NCBI GenBank assembly: GCA_002333425.1
Contig: DDBL01000239.1
Coordinates: forward strand, 3,193-36,100
Direction: 5' to 3'
DNA length: 32,908 nt
DNA from: Leptospiraceae bacterium UBA2033
GTDB taxonomy: Bacteria; Spirochaetota; Leptospiria; Leptospirales; Leptospiraceae
Shown here in pieces: positions 16,608 through 23,590 of this stretch (the stretch's first letter is position 1; the number at the start of each line of letters is the position of its first letter). Both the position numbers and the translations under genes were made by a program. Under the pieces are notes generated by a model, which was given only the letters and a program-made list of their open reading frames with translations, did no database searches and was not told where the DNA came from.

Positions 16608-17726
16608 GTGAAAGTTTTTAAGTTTATTTTAGAATGGCTTTTAGTCTTTATCCTTTTTGACCAAGGCGGGTTTTGGACTGCGTTATCTGTATTTTACGTC
16701 GCAGTAATGTATGTCCTACCATTCTTAACGAAACTGCTTACACAGAATGATTCTTCTAACTCAAATTACTCATCGTCATCGGATAACGTTAATAAATCAA
16801 AGACATCGAGTAATGCAAGTAACGACGGACTAAATTTCGTTTACCAACTGAGAGCAGAATTTATAACCCGTGATTATAGTGGCTTAGATATATTAGCCTC
16901 TATACTTGCATCTGCGAGTATTCATATTGCGAAAGTAGATGGGGTGATTTCAGAGGAAGAAATTTCTGCTATTCGATATGGTATTACGAATGAAATCTCA
17001 GATAAGGTAGACCAAGAGAAAATTGCGAAAGTGGTTTCGATGACTAAAACGCATATTTCGCAGATTGGGGTGAATGGAATTTATGATTCGCTCATTGAGC
17101 TTATCAATTATCATATCAGCATTTTACAAAACATAGAAGAGAGCGGGCGAGCTGATTTGGCTATTTTACTTTTTACTATTATGTATGAAGTTGCTATCGC
17201 AGATGGCGGAATTCATCCTGCGGAAGAAAGATTGTTTTCTAGACTTTGTGGTTACTTTTCTCTTTCGAATGAGCATCTTGAAATCATCATAAGAACTGCG
17301 AATTATCACTACCAGCATAGAAAAAACCAAGCGGCTAAACCAGATGAGTCGCTTAGATTTAAAGACAGTATCATTTTTCTTGGCGTATCCGCTGATTATA
17401 CAAAAGAAGATTTAGATAAAGCTTGGCGTAAAATAGCAATCCTACATCATCCTGATAAATTTCACAATTCCGAACCAGCCGTATATGAGTTAGCCAAGAA
17501 AAAATTCCAAGAAGCACAAGATGCCTATCAATACTTAAAAGAATTTTTGGACAAACCAAGACCTAAGATGAAAGCGGATAATAAGTCTAATACGCAAACG
17601 CAAGATTCTTCTCTTTCTAGTGAAATTGAAACTAGATTAAAAAACTTAGATGCTCTGAGGGCAAAGGGTTTAGTATCAGAAGAAGAATACAAACGAAAAC
17701 GAGATGAAATTTTAAGAGAAATTTAA
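16608..17726 (+). CDS. Membrane-anchored TerB-DnaJ-SHOCT co-chaperone-like protein
   Basis: Third gene of the cassette, 372 aa. Hydrophobic segments near the N-terminus (about 5-40) should anchor it in the membrane. Residues ~95-230 form two TerB-like helical units (AKVDGVISEEEISAI and VAIADGGIHPAEERLF, the acidic 'DG.i...E' pattern seen in DjlA/TerB). A J domain follows at ~250-315, with its HPD motif intact at 281-283 (HHPDKF). The C-terminus is a SHOCT domain (LDALRAKGLVSEEEYKRKRDE) matching that of the preceding protein. An intact HPD predicts stimulation of a DnaK-type ATPase, and membrane plus TerB plus J recalls DjlA. The start is GTG at 16608, 3 nt after the upstream stop, with AAGGAA upstream. 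Confidence 0.82.
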   Translation: MKVFKFILEWLLVFILFDQGGFWTALSVFYVAVMYVLPFLTKLLTQNDSSNSNYSSSSDNVNKSKTSSNASNDGLNFVYQLRAEFITRDYSGLDILASILASASIHIAKVDGVISEEEISAIRYGITNEISDKVDQEKIAKVVSMTKTHISQIGVNGIYDSLIELINYHISILQNIEESGRADLAILLFTIMYEVAIADGGIHPAEERLFSRLCGYFSLSNEHLEIIIRTANYHYQHRKNQAAKPDESLRFKDSIIFLGVSADYTKEDLDKAWRKIAILHHPDKFHNSEPAVYELAKKKFQEAQDAYQYLKEFLDKPRPKMKADNKSNTQTQDSSLSSEIETRLKNLDALRAKGLVSEEEYKRKRDEILREI

Positions 17727-17751
17727 AGCTCTTTACTAAAATAGGGCACAT

Positions 17752-17786
17752 GTAACTATTCGTTTTTAAAATAGTAACTTCCTTTT
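17752..17786 (+). terminator. Possible terminator of the SHOCT cassette
   Basis: GTAACTATT (17752-17760) pairs with AATAGTAAC (17770-17778) with one A-A mismatch and a 9-nt loop, followed by a T-rich TTCCTTTTATT. Position just after the last cassette gene fits. Confidence 0.4.
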
Positions 17787-17879
17787 ATTAAGATTCCTGA
17801 AATCACTTGGCAGGCTGTGTTAATAAAGTAAAAGAGTTGAATTTAGTAAATGTTAGTTGGAACTGTGTAAAAACAAAAA

Positions 17880-18053
17880 TTTTACCACAGCGGCACGAAG
17901 AGATTTAAAGAGAGTCTATTTCATGCTATACTGTTTATTTTAACAATATTCTATTATAGTATGGAAATTGAACCTAAATATTTCATTAGCTTTCTTTAAT
18001 TAGACGAATAGGAATAAAAATAGCGTTCTAAGTGTCTCTGTGTCATACTGTCG
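17880..18053. repeat. Degenerate inverted-repeat element, related to 19801-20005
   Basis: The left arm TTTTACCACAGCGGCACGAA (from 17880) and right arm AAGTGTCTCTGTGTC (from 18030) are decayed versions of the arms at 19801 and 19979, in the same inverted arrangement, separated by about 126 nt with no gene. Confidence 0.5.
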
Positions 18054-18225
18054 CCGAATATTATGGCGTATACTTAGGAGGGGGCAAATGAGATTACGCA
18101 CACCGCCCAGGGTTTGAAAAACTGTTTTTTTACAAGCATTTCTCTTTGATTTTATCTTTTAATCCGAAAGAATATTTCTTGTCTTTATGACATAATATTT
18201 TCAGATGTGAGATATAAAAAAATCC

Positions 18226-19797
18226 ATGAATACTACTAAACCCATCGTAAACCTAATTGATTATAGCAAAAATCCTTTTAATTTAGCCATCGCAAGTGCT
18301 AGAACCTGTTACTCTTCCAAAGGAATTTTGCTTCCCGAAGACATGGTCAAATCCGAAAAGTCCATCGAGATTCGAGACCGAGTTGCTAAGTCAACAAAAA
18401 AGGCAGGGCATTTGACTACCAGGCAACACCCGCAGTTTATATTTACTATAGATAAAGTGTCACGGCAATTTGTTTGGTCATTTTTGCATTCACATCCATT
18501 TTATAATTCAGAACAAGTGAGCCAACGTTATGTGGAAGTGAAAAGGGAAAATTATTATATACCGGAAAGTCTTTCTGGAAAAGAATTGGAACTTTATTTA
18601 GATGCAGTGAATTATAGTAGTGATGCGTATTTTGATTTTATCGAACGGTTAAATCCTTATATAGCGAAGGAATACTTTGCAGTGTACAAAGCCCGTGCCA
18701 ATTATCCGGAAAAATGGCAAGACCCGATTAAGAAAAAAAGTTTGGAAGTTGCCCGTTACCTTTTGCCGCTTGCTACACATACCTATTTGTTTCATACTAT
18801 CAATGGACTTACACTGCATCGCTACCACAGACTCATGAATACATTCGATGTTCCAGAAGAGCAGAAAATGGTTGTTAGCCAGATGATCGAAGCGGTTAAA
18901 GGTATTGATCCGCTTTACGTAGAAGAAATGGATGATCCAATTCCTTTAGAAGAAACAACAGAATATAAGTTTTTCCAAAATGTATTTTCCTCAAATTCGC
19001 CTTACAATAAATCTTATGCAAAAGAATTTTTAGAAGAGTTTGACGATGACATGAATGGCAGATACTCACGATTAGTCGGATTTAATGAAAACGCTTCTCA
19101 AATTCTTGCCTCTGCTGTTCGTGCGGTAGTTGGTGCATCCAAATCCAGACTGAGCGATGAAGAGGCAGTCAAATTAGTATTATCCCCTTTAGAAAATCAA
19201 CATCTTACCTCTACTCTAAATGAAACTACTTTGAGTCCTGTTTCCCGTGCTTTATCCCAAGTACATTATACTTTCAAAAAAAGAATTTCCCACACTGCCG
19301 ATAGCCAAGACCAACGCCATAGAATGGTTCCGGGTGCTCGTCCCGTTTTGCTTGCTCAGTATGCGGGTAAGGCTGATTATATCACACCTGTGGTTATTGA
19401 GAAGTATCCGGTGTTACATGAAGAGTATATCAAACGTATGAATGGAATTTTTGAACGAGTCAATCGTTTCTTGGATGAATGCAAAAACAAAGAACATGCG
19501 ACTTATCTATTTCCAAATGCAATTCCGATTCGATTCTACGAAAGTGGCGATTTACTCAATCTTCATCATAAATGGAGATCTAGACTTTGTTACAATGCAC
19601 AAGAAGAAATATTTTATGCGTCTTTAAATGAAGTAACTGACGTAGAAAAAGTAAATCCCGAAATTGCAAAATGGATCAAAGCCCCTTGTGGTGTGAGACA
19701 GATGGGTGAACAAAAACCCTACTGCCCAGAAGGAGATAAGTATTGTGGAGTCCAAGTCTGGAAACAAGAAGTCAAAGATTATAGTCGAGTGATTTAA
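18226..19797 (+). CDS. thyX: Double-length FAD-dependent thymidylate synthase-like protein (ThyX family)
   Basis: ThyX makes dTMP from dUMP using FAD, NADPH and methylene-tetrahydrofolate. This protein is 523 aa, about twice a normal ThyX (about 220-250), and reads as two ThyX-like halves. The first half has ARTCYS (25-30), HLTTRQHPQFIF (conserved His at 68) and SRQFVWSFLHSHPFY...SEQVSQRY (79-102), where the usual RHR is HSH but SQRY is kept. The second half has SRALSQVHYTF and R364-H365-R366 in DQRHRMVPGAR, keeping RHR but not SQRY. Long ThyX-like proteins of this kind exist in several phyla, but catalysis is unproven to my knowledge. I infer that the halves form a pseudo-dimer sharing active sites. 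The Shine-Dalgarno is weak. Confidence 0.8.
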   Translation: MNTTKPIVNLIDYSKNPFNLAIASARTCYSSKGILLPEDMVKSEKSIEIRDRVAKSTKKAGHLTTRQHPQFIFTIDKVSRQFVWSFLHSHPFYNSEQVSQRYVEVKRENYYIPESLSGKELELYLDAVNYSSDAYFDFIERLNPYIAKEYFAVYKARANYPEKWQDPIKKKSLEVARYLLPLATHTYLFHTINGLTLHRYHRLMNTFDVPEEQKMVVSQMIEAVKGIDPLYVEEMDDPIPLEETTEYKFFQNVFSSNSPYNKSYAKEFLEEFDDDMNGRYSRLVGFNENASQILASAVRAVVGASKSRLSDEEAVKLVLSPLENQHLTSTLNETTLSPVSRALSQVHYTFKKRISHTADSQDQRHRMVPGARPVLLAQYAGKADYITPVVIEKYPVLHEEYIKRMNGIFERVNRFLDECKNKEHATYLFPNAIPIRFYESGDLLNLHHKWRSRLCYNAQEEIFYASLNEVTDVEKVNPEIAKWIKAPCGVRQMGEQKPYCPEGDKYCGVQVWKQEVKDYSRVI

Positions 19798-19800
19798 GAT

Positions 19801-20005
19801 TTGCCACGGAGGCACAGAGACACGGAGGGTTTTTGGGATTGTGCTATTTTTATTTACATGCATCATTTTAAAGAAAGCTGTGAAAGTTTGGATTTAATTA
19901 TTGTGTTGTAATAAAGTAATAACAAGCATGAATTGCGAAACCAAACAATAATCCGTGCAACTGACTCTCTTGAAATCTCTCCGTGTCTCTGTGCCTCTGT
20001 GGCAA
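19801..20005. repeat. Pair of 27-nt near-perfect inverted arms bounding a ~205-bp element
   Basis: The left arm starts TTGCCACGGAGGCACAGA at 19801 and runs to 19827. Its reverse complement occupies 19979-20005, starting CTCCGTGTCTCTGTGCC; 26 of 27 positions match. The 151-nt centre is AT-rich and non-coding. It begins 3 nt after the ThyX-like stop, and the right arm ends 29 nt before the M20 start. A read-through transcript could fold into a long hairpin ahead of the M20 ribosome-binding site. Confidence 0.85.
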
Positions 20006-20034
20006 AATATTCTAGTGGTAAAAAAGGAAATACA

Positions 20035-21210
20035 ATGAACATATCAGAAGAAAGACAAAAAGAATTAGTTCAGTATCGAAGGGCTATTCATAGTAAGCCG
20101 GAGCTGAAGTATGAAGAAGAAAATACAGCCGAAATTGTAAAGTTGCATTTAAAAAAATTAGGATTAACATTCCAAGATAGAATTGCAAAGACTGGAATTG
20201 TTTCCTTAATTGATTCTGGGATTCCGGGCAAAACAGTATTAGTCCGTGCGGATATGGATGCCCTTCCTATTCACGAAGAAAATACGACTGATTATATTTC
20301 CCAAAATCCAGGTGTTATGCACGCGTGTGGTCATGATGCTCATACTTCTGTTCTAATGGGACTTGCAGAAGAAATTAAGCAGGACATTCAATCAATTATC
20401 CCCAGAGGCAAAGTGCTATTAGTCTTTCAACCTGCCGAAGAAGGTGGAAGTGGTGCGGATAAGATGATCGAGGAAGGAATCCTCGACAAATACAAAGTAG
20501 ATGCAGCATTTGCCCTACATGTTTGGAATCATGTAGATATAGGCAAAGTAGGAGTAGTCGATGGAACCATGATGGCATCTGTGGATGAGTTTCAAATCAC
20601 AGTTATAGGCGTTAGTGGACATGGAGCAATGCCACAACATACAGTTGATCCAATTGTGGTATCAGCTCACATTATTACTGCACTACAAACCATTGTATCT
20701 CGAAGCGTTGATCCGCTTGAACCATGTGTAGTTACAGTCGGAACCATTCATGGGGGAAATGCATTTAACGTTATTTCGGAAACGGTTGTGATGACAGGAA
20801 CAGTGCGAACGTATTCAAAAAAAGTCTACGAAGAAGTTCCAGAAAAATTAAAAAAGATCGTAACTGGAATTGCAGAAAGTTTCGGCGCAAAAGTGGAAAT
20901 TAATTACAAACGTGTAGATAAACCAACGATTAACAATCCAGCTATGGCGAATATCGTTCGAGAAGCAGCTTACAAAGTATTGGGAAAAGATTCTGTTACT
21001 GAAGATGAAGTGCGGACAATGGGCGGAGAAGATTTTTCTGCATTCTTAATGAAAGTTCCGGGTTGTTATTTTTTTATTGGCTCTCGTAACAAAGAAAAAG
21101 GTTTTGTAAACCCCCATCATAGTTCTAAATTTGATTTTGATGAAAATGCGATGGGTATTGGTCTAACGGTACTAAAAGAAGTTGTTAAAACTTATTTAGA
21201 AAAATACTAA
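20035..21210 (+). CDS. M20-family amidohydrolase (N-acyl amino acid / hippurate hydrolase type)
   Basis: A zinc metallohydrolase of the M20D group (HipO/AmaA/IAA-amino acid hydrolase), which splits N-acyl amino acids or related amides. The 391-aa length is typical. Metal and catalytic motifs are VRADMDALP, MHACGHDAHTS, PAEEGGSGADKM, SGHGAMPQHTVDP (dimerisation/lid domain) and TMGGEDFSAF near the C-terminus. The ATG at 20035 is preceded by AAGGAAA. An open frame extends upstream to 19933 but would translate across the inverted-repeat arm, so the internal ATG is preferred. There is no signal peptide. The substrate cannot be assigned; annotation as a hippurate or amino-acid amidase would be by family only. 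Confidence 0.93.
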   Translation: MNISEERQKELVQYRRAIHSKPELKYEEENTAEIVKLHLKKLGLTFQDRIAKTGIVSLIDSGIPGKTVLVRADMDALPIHEENTTDYISQNPGVMHACGHDAHTSVLMGLAEEIKQDIQSIIPRGKVLLVFQPAEEGGSGADKMIEEGILDKYKVDAAFALHVWNHVDIGKVGVVDGTMMASVDEFQITVIGVSGHGAMPQHTVDPIVVSAHIITALQTIVSRSVDPLEPCVVTVGTIHGGNAFNVISETVVMTGTVRTYSKKVYEEVPEKLKKIVTGIAESFGAKVEINYKRVDKPTINNPAMANIVREAAYKVLGKDSVTEDEVRTMGGEDFSAFLMKVPGCYFFIGSRNKEKGFVNPHHSSKFDFDENAMGIGLTVLKEVVKTYLEKY

Positions 21211-21226
21211 CTATACTTTTTTATTC

Positions 21227-21251
21227 ATCGAAAGAAAAGTTTTCTTTCGAT
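21227..21251. repeat. Perfect 11-bp hairpin downstream of the M20 gene
   Basis: ATCGAAAGAAA and TTTCTTTCGAT face each other across a 3-nt loop. On neither strand does a T-run follow, so it is not a standard intrinsic terminator. It lies just upstream of the lipoprotein promoter. Confidence 0.55.
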
Positions 21252-21260
21252 AAAATAAAG

Positions 21261-21290
21261 TTGCGTTAATAGGCTAGCCAAAAATATAGT
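21261..21290 (+). promoter_or_regulatory. Sigma-70-type promoter for the small lipoprotein gene
   Basis: TTGCGT (21261-21266) and TATAGT (21285-21290) are 18 nt apart, each one or two changes from consensus. The predicted start near 21297 leaves a 20-nt leader that contains the AAGGAG. Confidence 0.55.
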
Positions 21291-21316
21291 ACCAATAAAC
21301 CATAAGGAGATATTTA

Positions 21317-21490
21317 ATGAAAAAAATAATTGCTTCATTACTAGTAGTTTTAATCATGAGCTTAGGATATTGTTCTTCTACACCAGAAGAAACAGCTCCT
21401 GCGCCTGCAGCAGAAGAGCCAGCTAAAACTGAGCCTGCTAAAGATGCTAAAACACCTGCTAAAACACCTGCAAAACCTGCAAAAAAATAA
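21317..21490 (+). CDS. Small Ala/Pro/Lys-rich lipoprotein
   Basis: A 57-aa product starts at ATG 21317 behind AAGGAG with 7-nt spacing. A Lys-Lys start, a hydrophobic run (IIASLLVVLIMSLGY) and Cys19 form a lipoprotein signal (lipobox LGYC). The mature part, about 39 residues, is a low-complexity chain of Ala, Pro, Glu, Lys and Thr with repeats such as KTPAK, ending PAKK. The acidic first part (EETAPAPAAEEP) gives way to a basic end. Its own promoter and strong terminator suggest a well-expressed monocistronic gene. The tail resembles flexible wall-spanning linkers, so a peptidoglycan-proximal or spacer role is possible, but the function is unknown. Confidence 0.85.
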   Translation: MKKIIASLLVVLIMSLGYCSSTPEETAPAPAAEEPAKTEPAKDAKTPAKTPAKPAKK

Positions 21491-21520
21491 TCACTTAAAA
21501 ATTAATTGATTATCAAATTG

Positions 21521-21556
21521 AACGCAGATGATTCGAAAGAATTATCTGCGTTTTTT
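21521..21556 (+). terminator. Strong intrinsic terminator after the small lipoprotein gene
   Basis: AACGCAGATGATTC (21521-21534) pairs with GAATTATCTGCGTT (21539-21552) over 14 bp with one G-T wobble, closed by a GAAA tetraloop, and runs into TTTTTT (21551-21556). It abuts the convergent hydrolase stop at 21555. Confidence 0.92.
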
Positions 21557-22688
21557 ATTTCTGTCTACGTTTTATATAAAATTCTGATTCTTTTGATTTT
21601 AAAAGTTGATTACCAGTTAAAAGTGACCAAGAAAATAAAGCATCTTTCAAACTAGATTCTTTAGTCTTCAATTTCAAAATATTTCCAGGGTTCATGGATG
21701 CTATTTTTTTCTTCAACTGGATTAGGATTTCCCCTGCACTCAAATTTCCGGTATCCCATTCTGAATGAAAATAAATATCTGAATTTTTAATAAAATCTCT
21801 TAAAAATTTTTCAATGATTTGATTTACATGATAGGGTTTTTCACGATGAACCCAATGATTGGCTTGTAAATATTGTAAGTCTGCATTTACAAAATAGTCT
21901 TTTGTTCCATCATAAATCATTGGAGCTAAGGCTAAATCATTTTCCGGAATGATTACTGTAATTGGTAATTTTACTTTTTCATGCGGTAAATTAGGAATAT
22001 CCGCTCCACCAGTTTTTAATATATTTCGATAGAGGCTGAGATTTCCAATTGTACTTTTAAGGATTGTATCTTTGTCAAATTGAAACATTTCATCTGATTC
22101 AGGAAGACCCCCTTTCGTTAACATTGGTTTCCAGATTAGATTACCTGCTGTGTTCCATAAAAATTCCGGTAGTAGAGGAATTTGAAATAAAAGTATATAC
22201 CAAGATTTGTATACTTGATTTAAAGAACTTTGTATTTGAGTCAAATTCCAACTGAATAAATTACTAATGACGTTATCATAAAAAAGTTTTGGATGCGGGC
22301 AACTGATAGAAGTGAAAGTGAATACTCTTTTTAAATTTCCAGGTAAAGAGATAAAACACCAAGAAATAACAGCACCCCAGTCATGACCAACTAAGTGAAC
22401 TTTTCCATTTGATCCAACTAAAAATTCTATTACATTATCAAGATCATCCATTAAATTTTGCATATTAAAATCGCTAGGAATTGTTTCTTGAAAAGGATTT
22501 TTTATTCCTCTAAGGTCAAATGCGGCTACTCTATATTTGTCTTTAAAATATTCAAATTGTTTTGACCAACTTGCGGAAGTATCTGGGTATCCGTGCAAAA
22601 ATAGAATAGTTTCTTTTCCATCCTTTGCATCGTCTGCTAATACGTGAAGTTTAACATCATTAGAGTCGATGTAATAGGACTTCATCAT
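21555..22688 (-). CDS. Alpha/beta hydrolase (epoxide hydrolase-like) with C-terminal TusA-like domain
   Basis: Residues 1-300 form an alpha/beta hydrolase of the epoxide hydrolase/haloalkane dehalogenase type: oxyanion-hole motif HGYPDTS (32-38), LVGHDWG with nucleophile D103, and a terminal HWVHRE for the catalytic His. The last ~75 residues match the TusA/SirA fold pattern (EWDTGNLSAGEILIQLKKKIASM..., then ALFSWSLLTGNQLL, ending FYIKRR). The catalytic Cys of the usual CPxP segment appears to be replaced (NLSAGE). The fusion is unusual and could make the tail a binding or dimerisation module. The gene starts 2 nt after the PP2C stop, so the two are cotranscribed; the ATG is doubled (22688 and 22685). 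The natural substrate is unknown. Confidence 0.85.
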   Translation of the reverse strand: MMKSYYIDSNDVKLHVLADDAKDGKETILFLHGYPDTSASWSKQFEYFKDKYRVAAFDLRGIKNPFQETIPSDFNMQNLMDDLDNVIEFLVGSNGKVHLVGHDWGAVISWCFISLPGNLKRVFTFTSISCPHPKLFYDNVISNLFSWNLTQIQSSLNQVYKSWYILLFQIPLLPEFLWNTAGNLIWKPMLTKGGLPESDEMFQFDKDTILKSTIGNLSLYRNILKTGGADIPNLPHEKVKLPITVIIPENDLALAPMIYDGTKDYFVNADLQYLQANHWVHREKPYHVNQIIEKFLRDFIKNSDIYFHSEWDTGNLSAGEILIQLKKKIASMNPGNILKLKTKESSLKDALFSWSLLTGNQLLKSKESEFYIKRRQK

Positions 22689-22690
22689 GG

Positions 22691-23455
22691 TTATAAAACC
22701 TCAGCAAGGATAATCGTTATGTTATCATGACCACCACTGTCTTTTGCTGCAAAAATTAAATTGTTTATAACTACTTTTAGGTCAACGCTACTCTCTAATA
22801 TGAGTTGGATTTCCATGTCGCTTATCATTGCATTCAGTCCATCACTACAAAGTAAAATTTTATCACCAGTCTCTATAGATTCTAAATAATCTACAGGAGT
22901 GATTGGTTCCATTGATCCGACAGCTTGCGTAACTGCATTTCTTTGCGGATGAATCATTGCTTGCTCTGGCGTGATAATTCCAATACGAACTAACTCTGAG
23001 ACAAAGTTTTGGTCTTCTGTAATTTGGAGGAGAGTTTTGTTGCGATAGATATATAGACGAGTATCCCCGATTTGAGAAATGAAAAGTTTATTTTGTTTGA
23101 TGATTGCGACAGTTGCAACCGTTCCCATTCCCATGAGACCTGGATTTAGCTTAATCATACGATGGCACTGTTCGTGAGAGGAAAGGAGGCATTCTCTAGC
23201 TGCTTTTCCTGGGTCTGTGGCTTTGGTCTTACGCATATAATTGCCAGATTCAGTAACCATGATTAAGGAAGCAGTTTCTCCAGCTACAGCACCGCCCATT
23301 CCATCCGCTACCAAAAGTAAAATTCCTTCTTCTGTGGATGTTGGATTTGAAATGTCTCCTTCTTCGCTAGTGCTAATATTCATAATTAGAAAATTATCTT
23401 CGTTATTTTCCCTAATGATGCCTATATCTGTTTTCCCAAAAGCCCTGATATTCAT
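22691..23455 (-). CDS. PP2C-type Ser/Thr protein phosphatase (Stp/PrpC-like)
   Basis: A compact 254-aa cytoplasmic PPM phosphatase that removes phosphate from Ser/Thr of proteins, usually opposing a Hanks-type kinase. Motifs in order are TDIGIIRENNEDN, LLVADGMGGAVAGE (metal-binding Asp-Gly), SQIGDTRLYIYR, LLCSDGLNAM and GGHDNITIILAE. This differs from the two SpoIIE-type proteins in the window in being of the eukaryotic-like PP2C subfamily with no sensor domain. No kinase gene is present here. It is the first gene of an operon with the alpha/beta hydrolase and divergent from the penicillin-acylase gene. No clear Shine-Dalgarno precedes ATG 23455. Confidence 0.93.
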   Translation of the reverse strand: MNIRAFGKTDIGIIRENNEDNFLIMNISTSEEGDISNPTSTEEGILLLVADGMGGAVAGETASLIMVTESGNYMRKTKATDPGKAARECLLSSHEQCHRMIKLNPGLMGMGTVATVAIIKQNKLFISQIGDTRLYIYRNKTLLQITEDQNFVSELVRIGIITPEQAMIHPQRNAVTQAVGSMEPITPVDYLESIETGDKILLCSDGLNAMISDMEIQLILESSVDLKVVINNLIFAAKDSGGHDNITIILAEVL

Positions 23456-23543
23456 ATGTTTAAGTTATAATTGAATCCATTTCATTTGAGACAACATTTT
23501 TATGATTATTAGGATAAATAAATTAAATTTCTGATTGCAGAAT

Positions 23544-23551
23544 GCTATAGT
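23544..23551 (+). promoter_or_regulatory. Extended -10 promoter upstream of the penicillin-acylase gene
   Basis: TATAGT at 23546-23551 is preceded by TGC, forming an extended -10 (TGnTATAAT-like). A weak -35 match, TTAAAT, lies 17 nt upstream (23523-23528). The leader to ATG 23591 would be about 33 nt. Confidence 0.4.
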
Positions 23552-23590
23552 ATTTTTGTAAATCAAATTGATGCCAGCAAGGAAGTAAGA

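Larger units (their letters stand above)
17727..18225. other. 499-bp intergenic region, no gene seen
   Basis: It holds a probable terminator (17752-17786), a degenerate pair of inverted 'CCACAGnGGCAC / GTGTCTCTGTG' arms (17880-18053), and a locally GC-rich patch near 18077-18115 (AGGAGGGGGCAAATG followed by a nine-codon frame) that contrasts with its AT-rich surroundings. The GC-rich patch looks like repeat debris more than a gene. I see no strong sigma-70 promoter for the downstream ThyX-like gene. Confidence 0.5.

Noticed and set aside
18077..18117. AGGAGGGGGCAAATG followed by a nine-codon open frame (possible leader peptide)
   Set aside because: The frame is too short, no attenuator hairpin was seen after it, and it sits in repeat-like GC-rich debris.
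19933..20034. 34-residue N-terminal extension of the M20 hydrolase
   Set aside because: It translates the inverted-repeat arm; a good AAGGAAA precedes the internal ATG, and family members begin close to that point.
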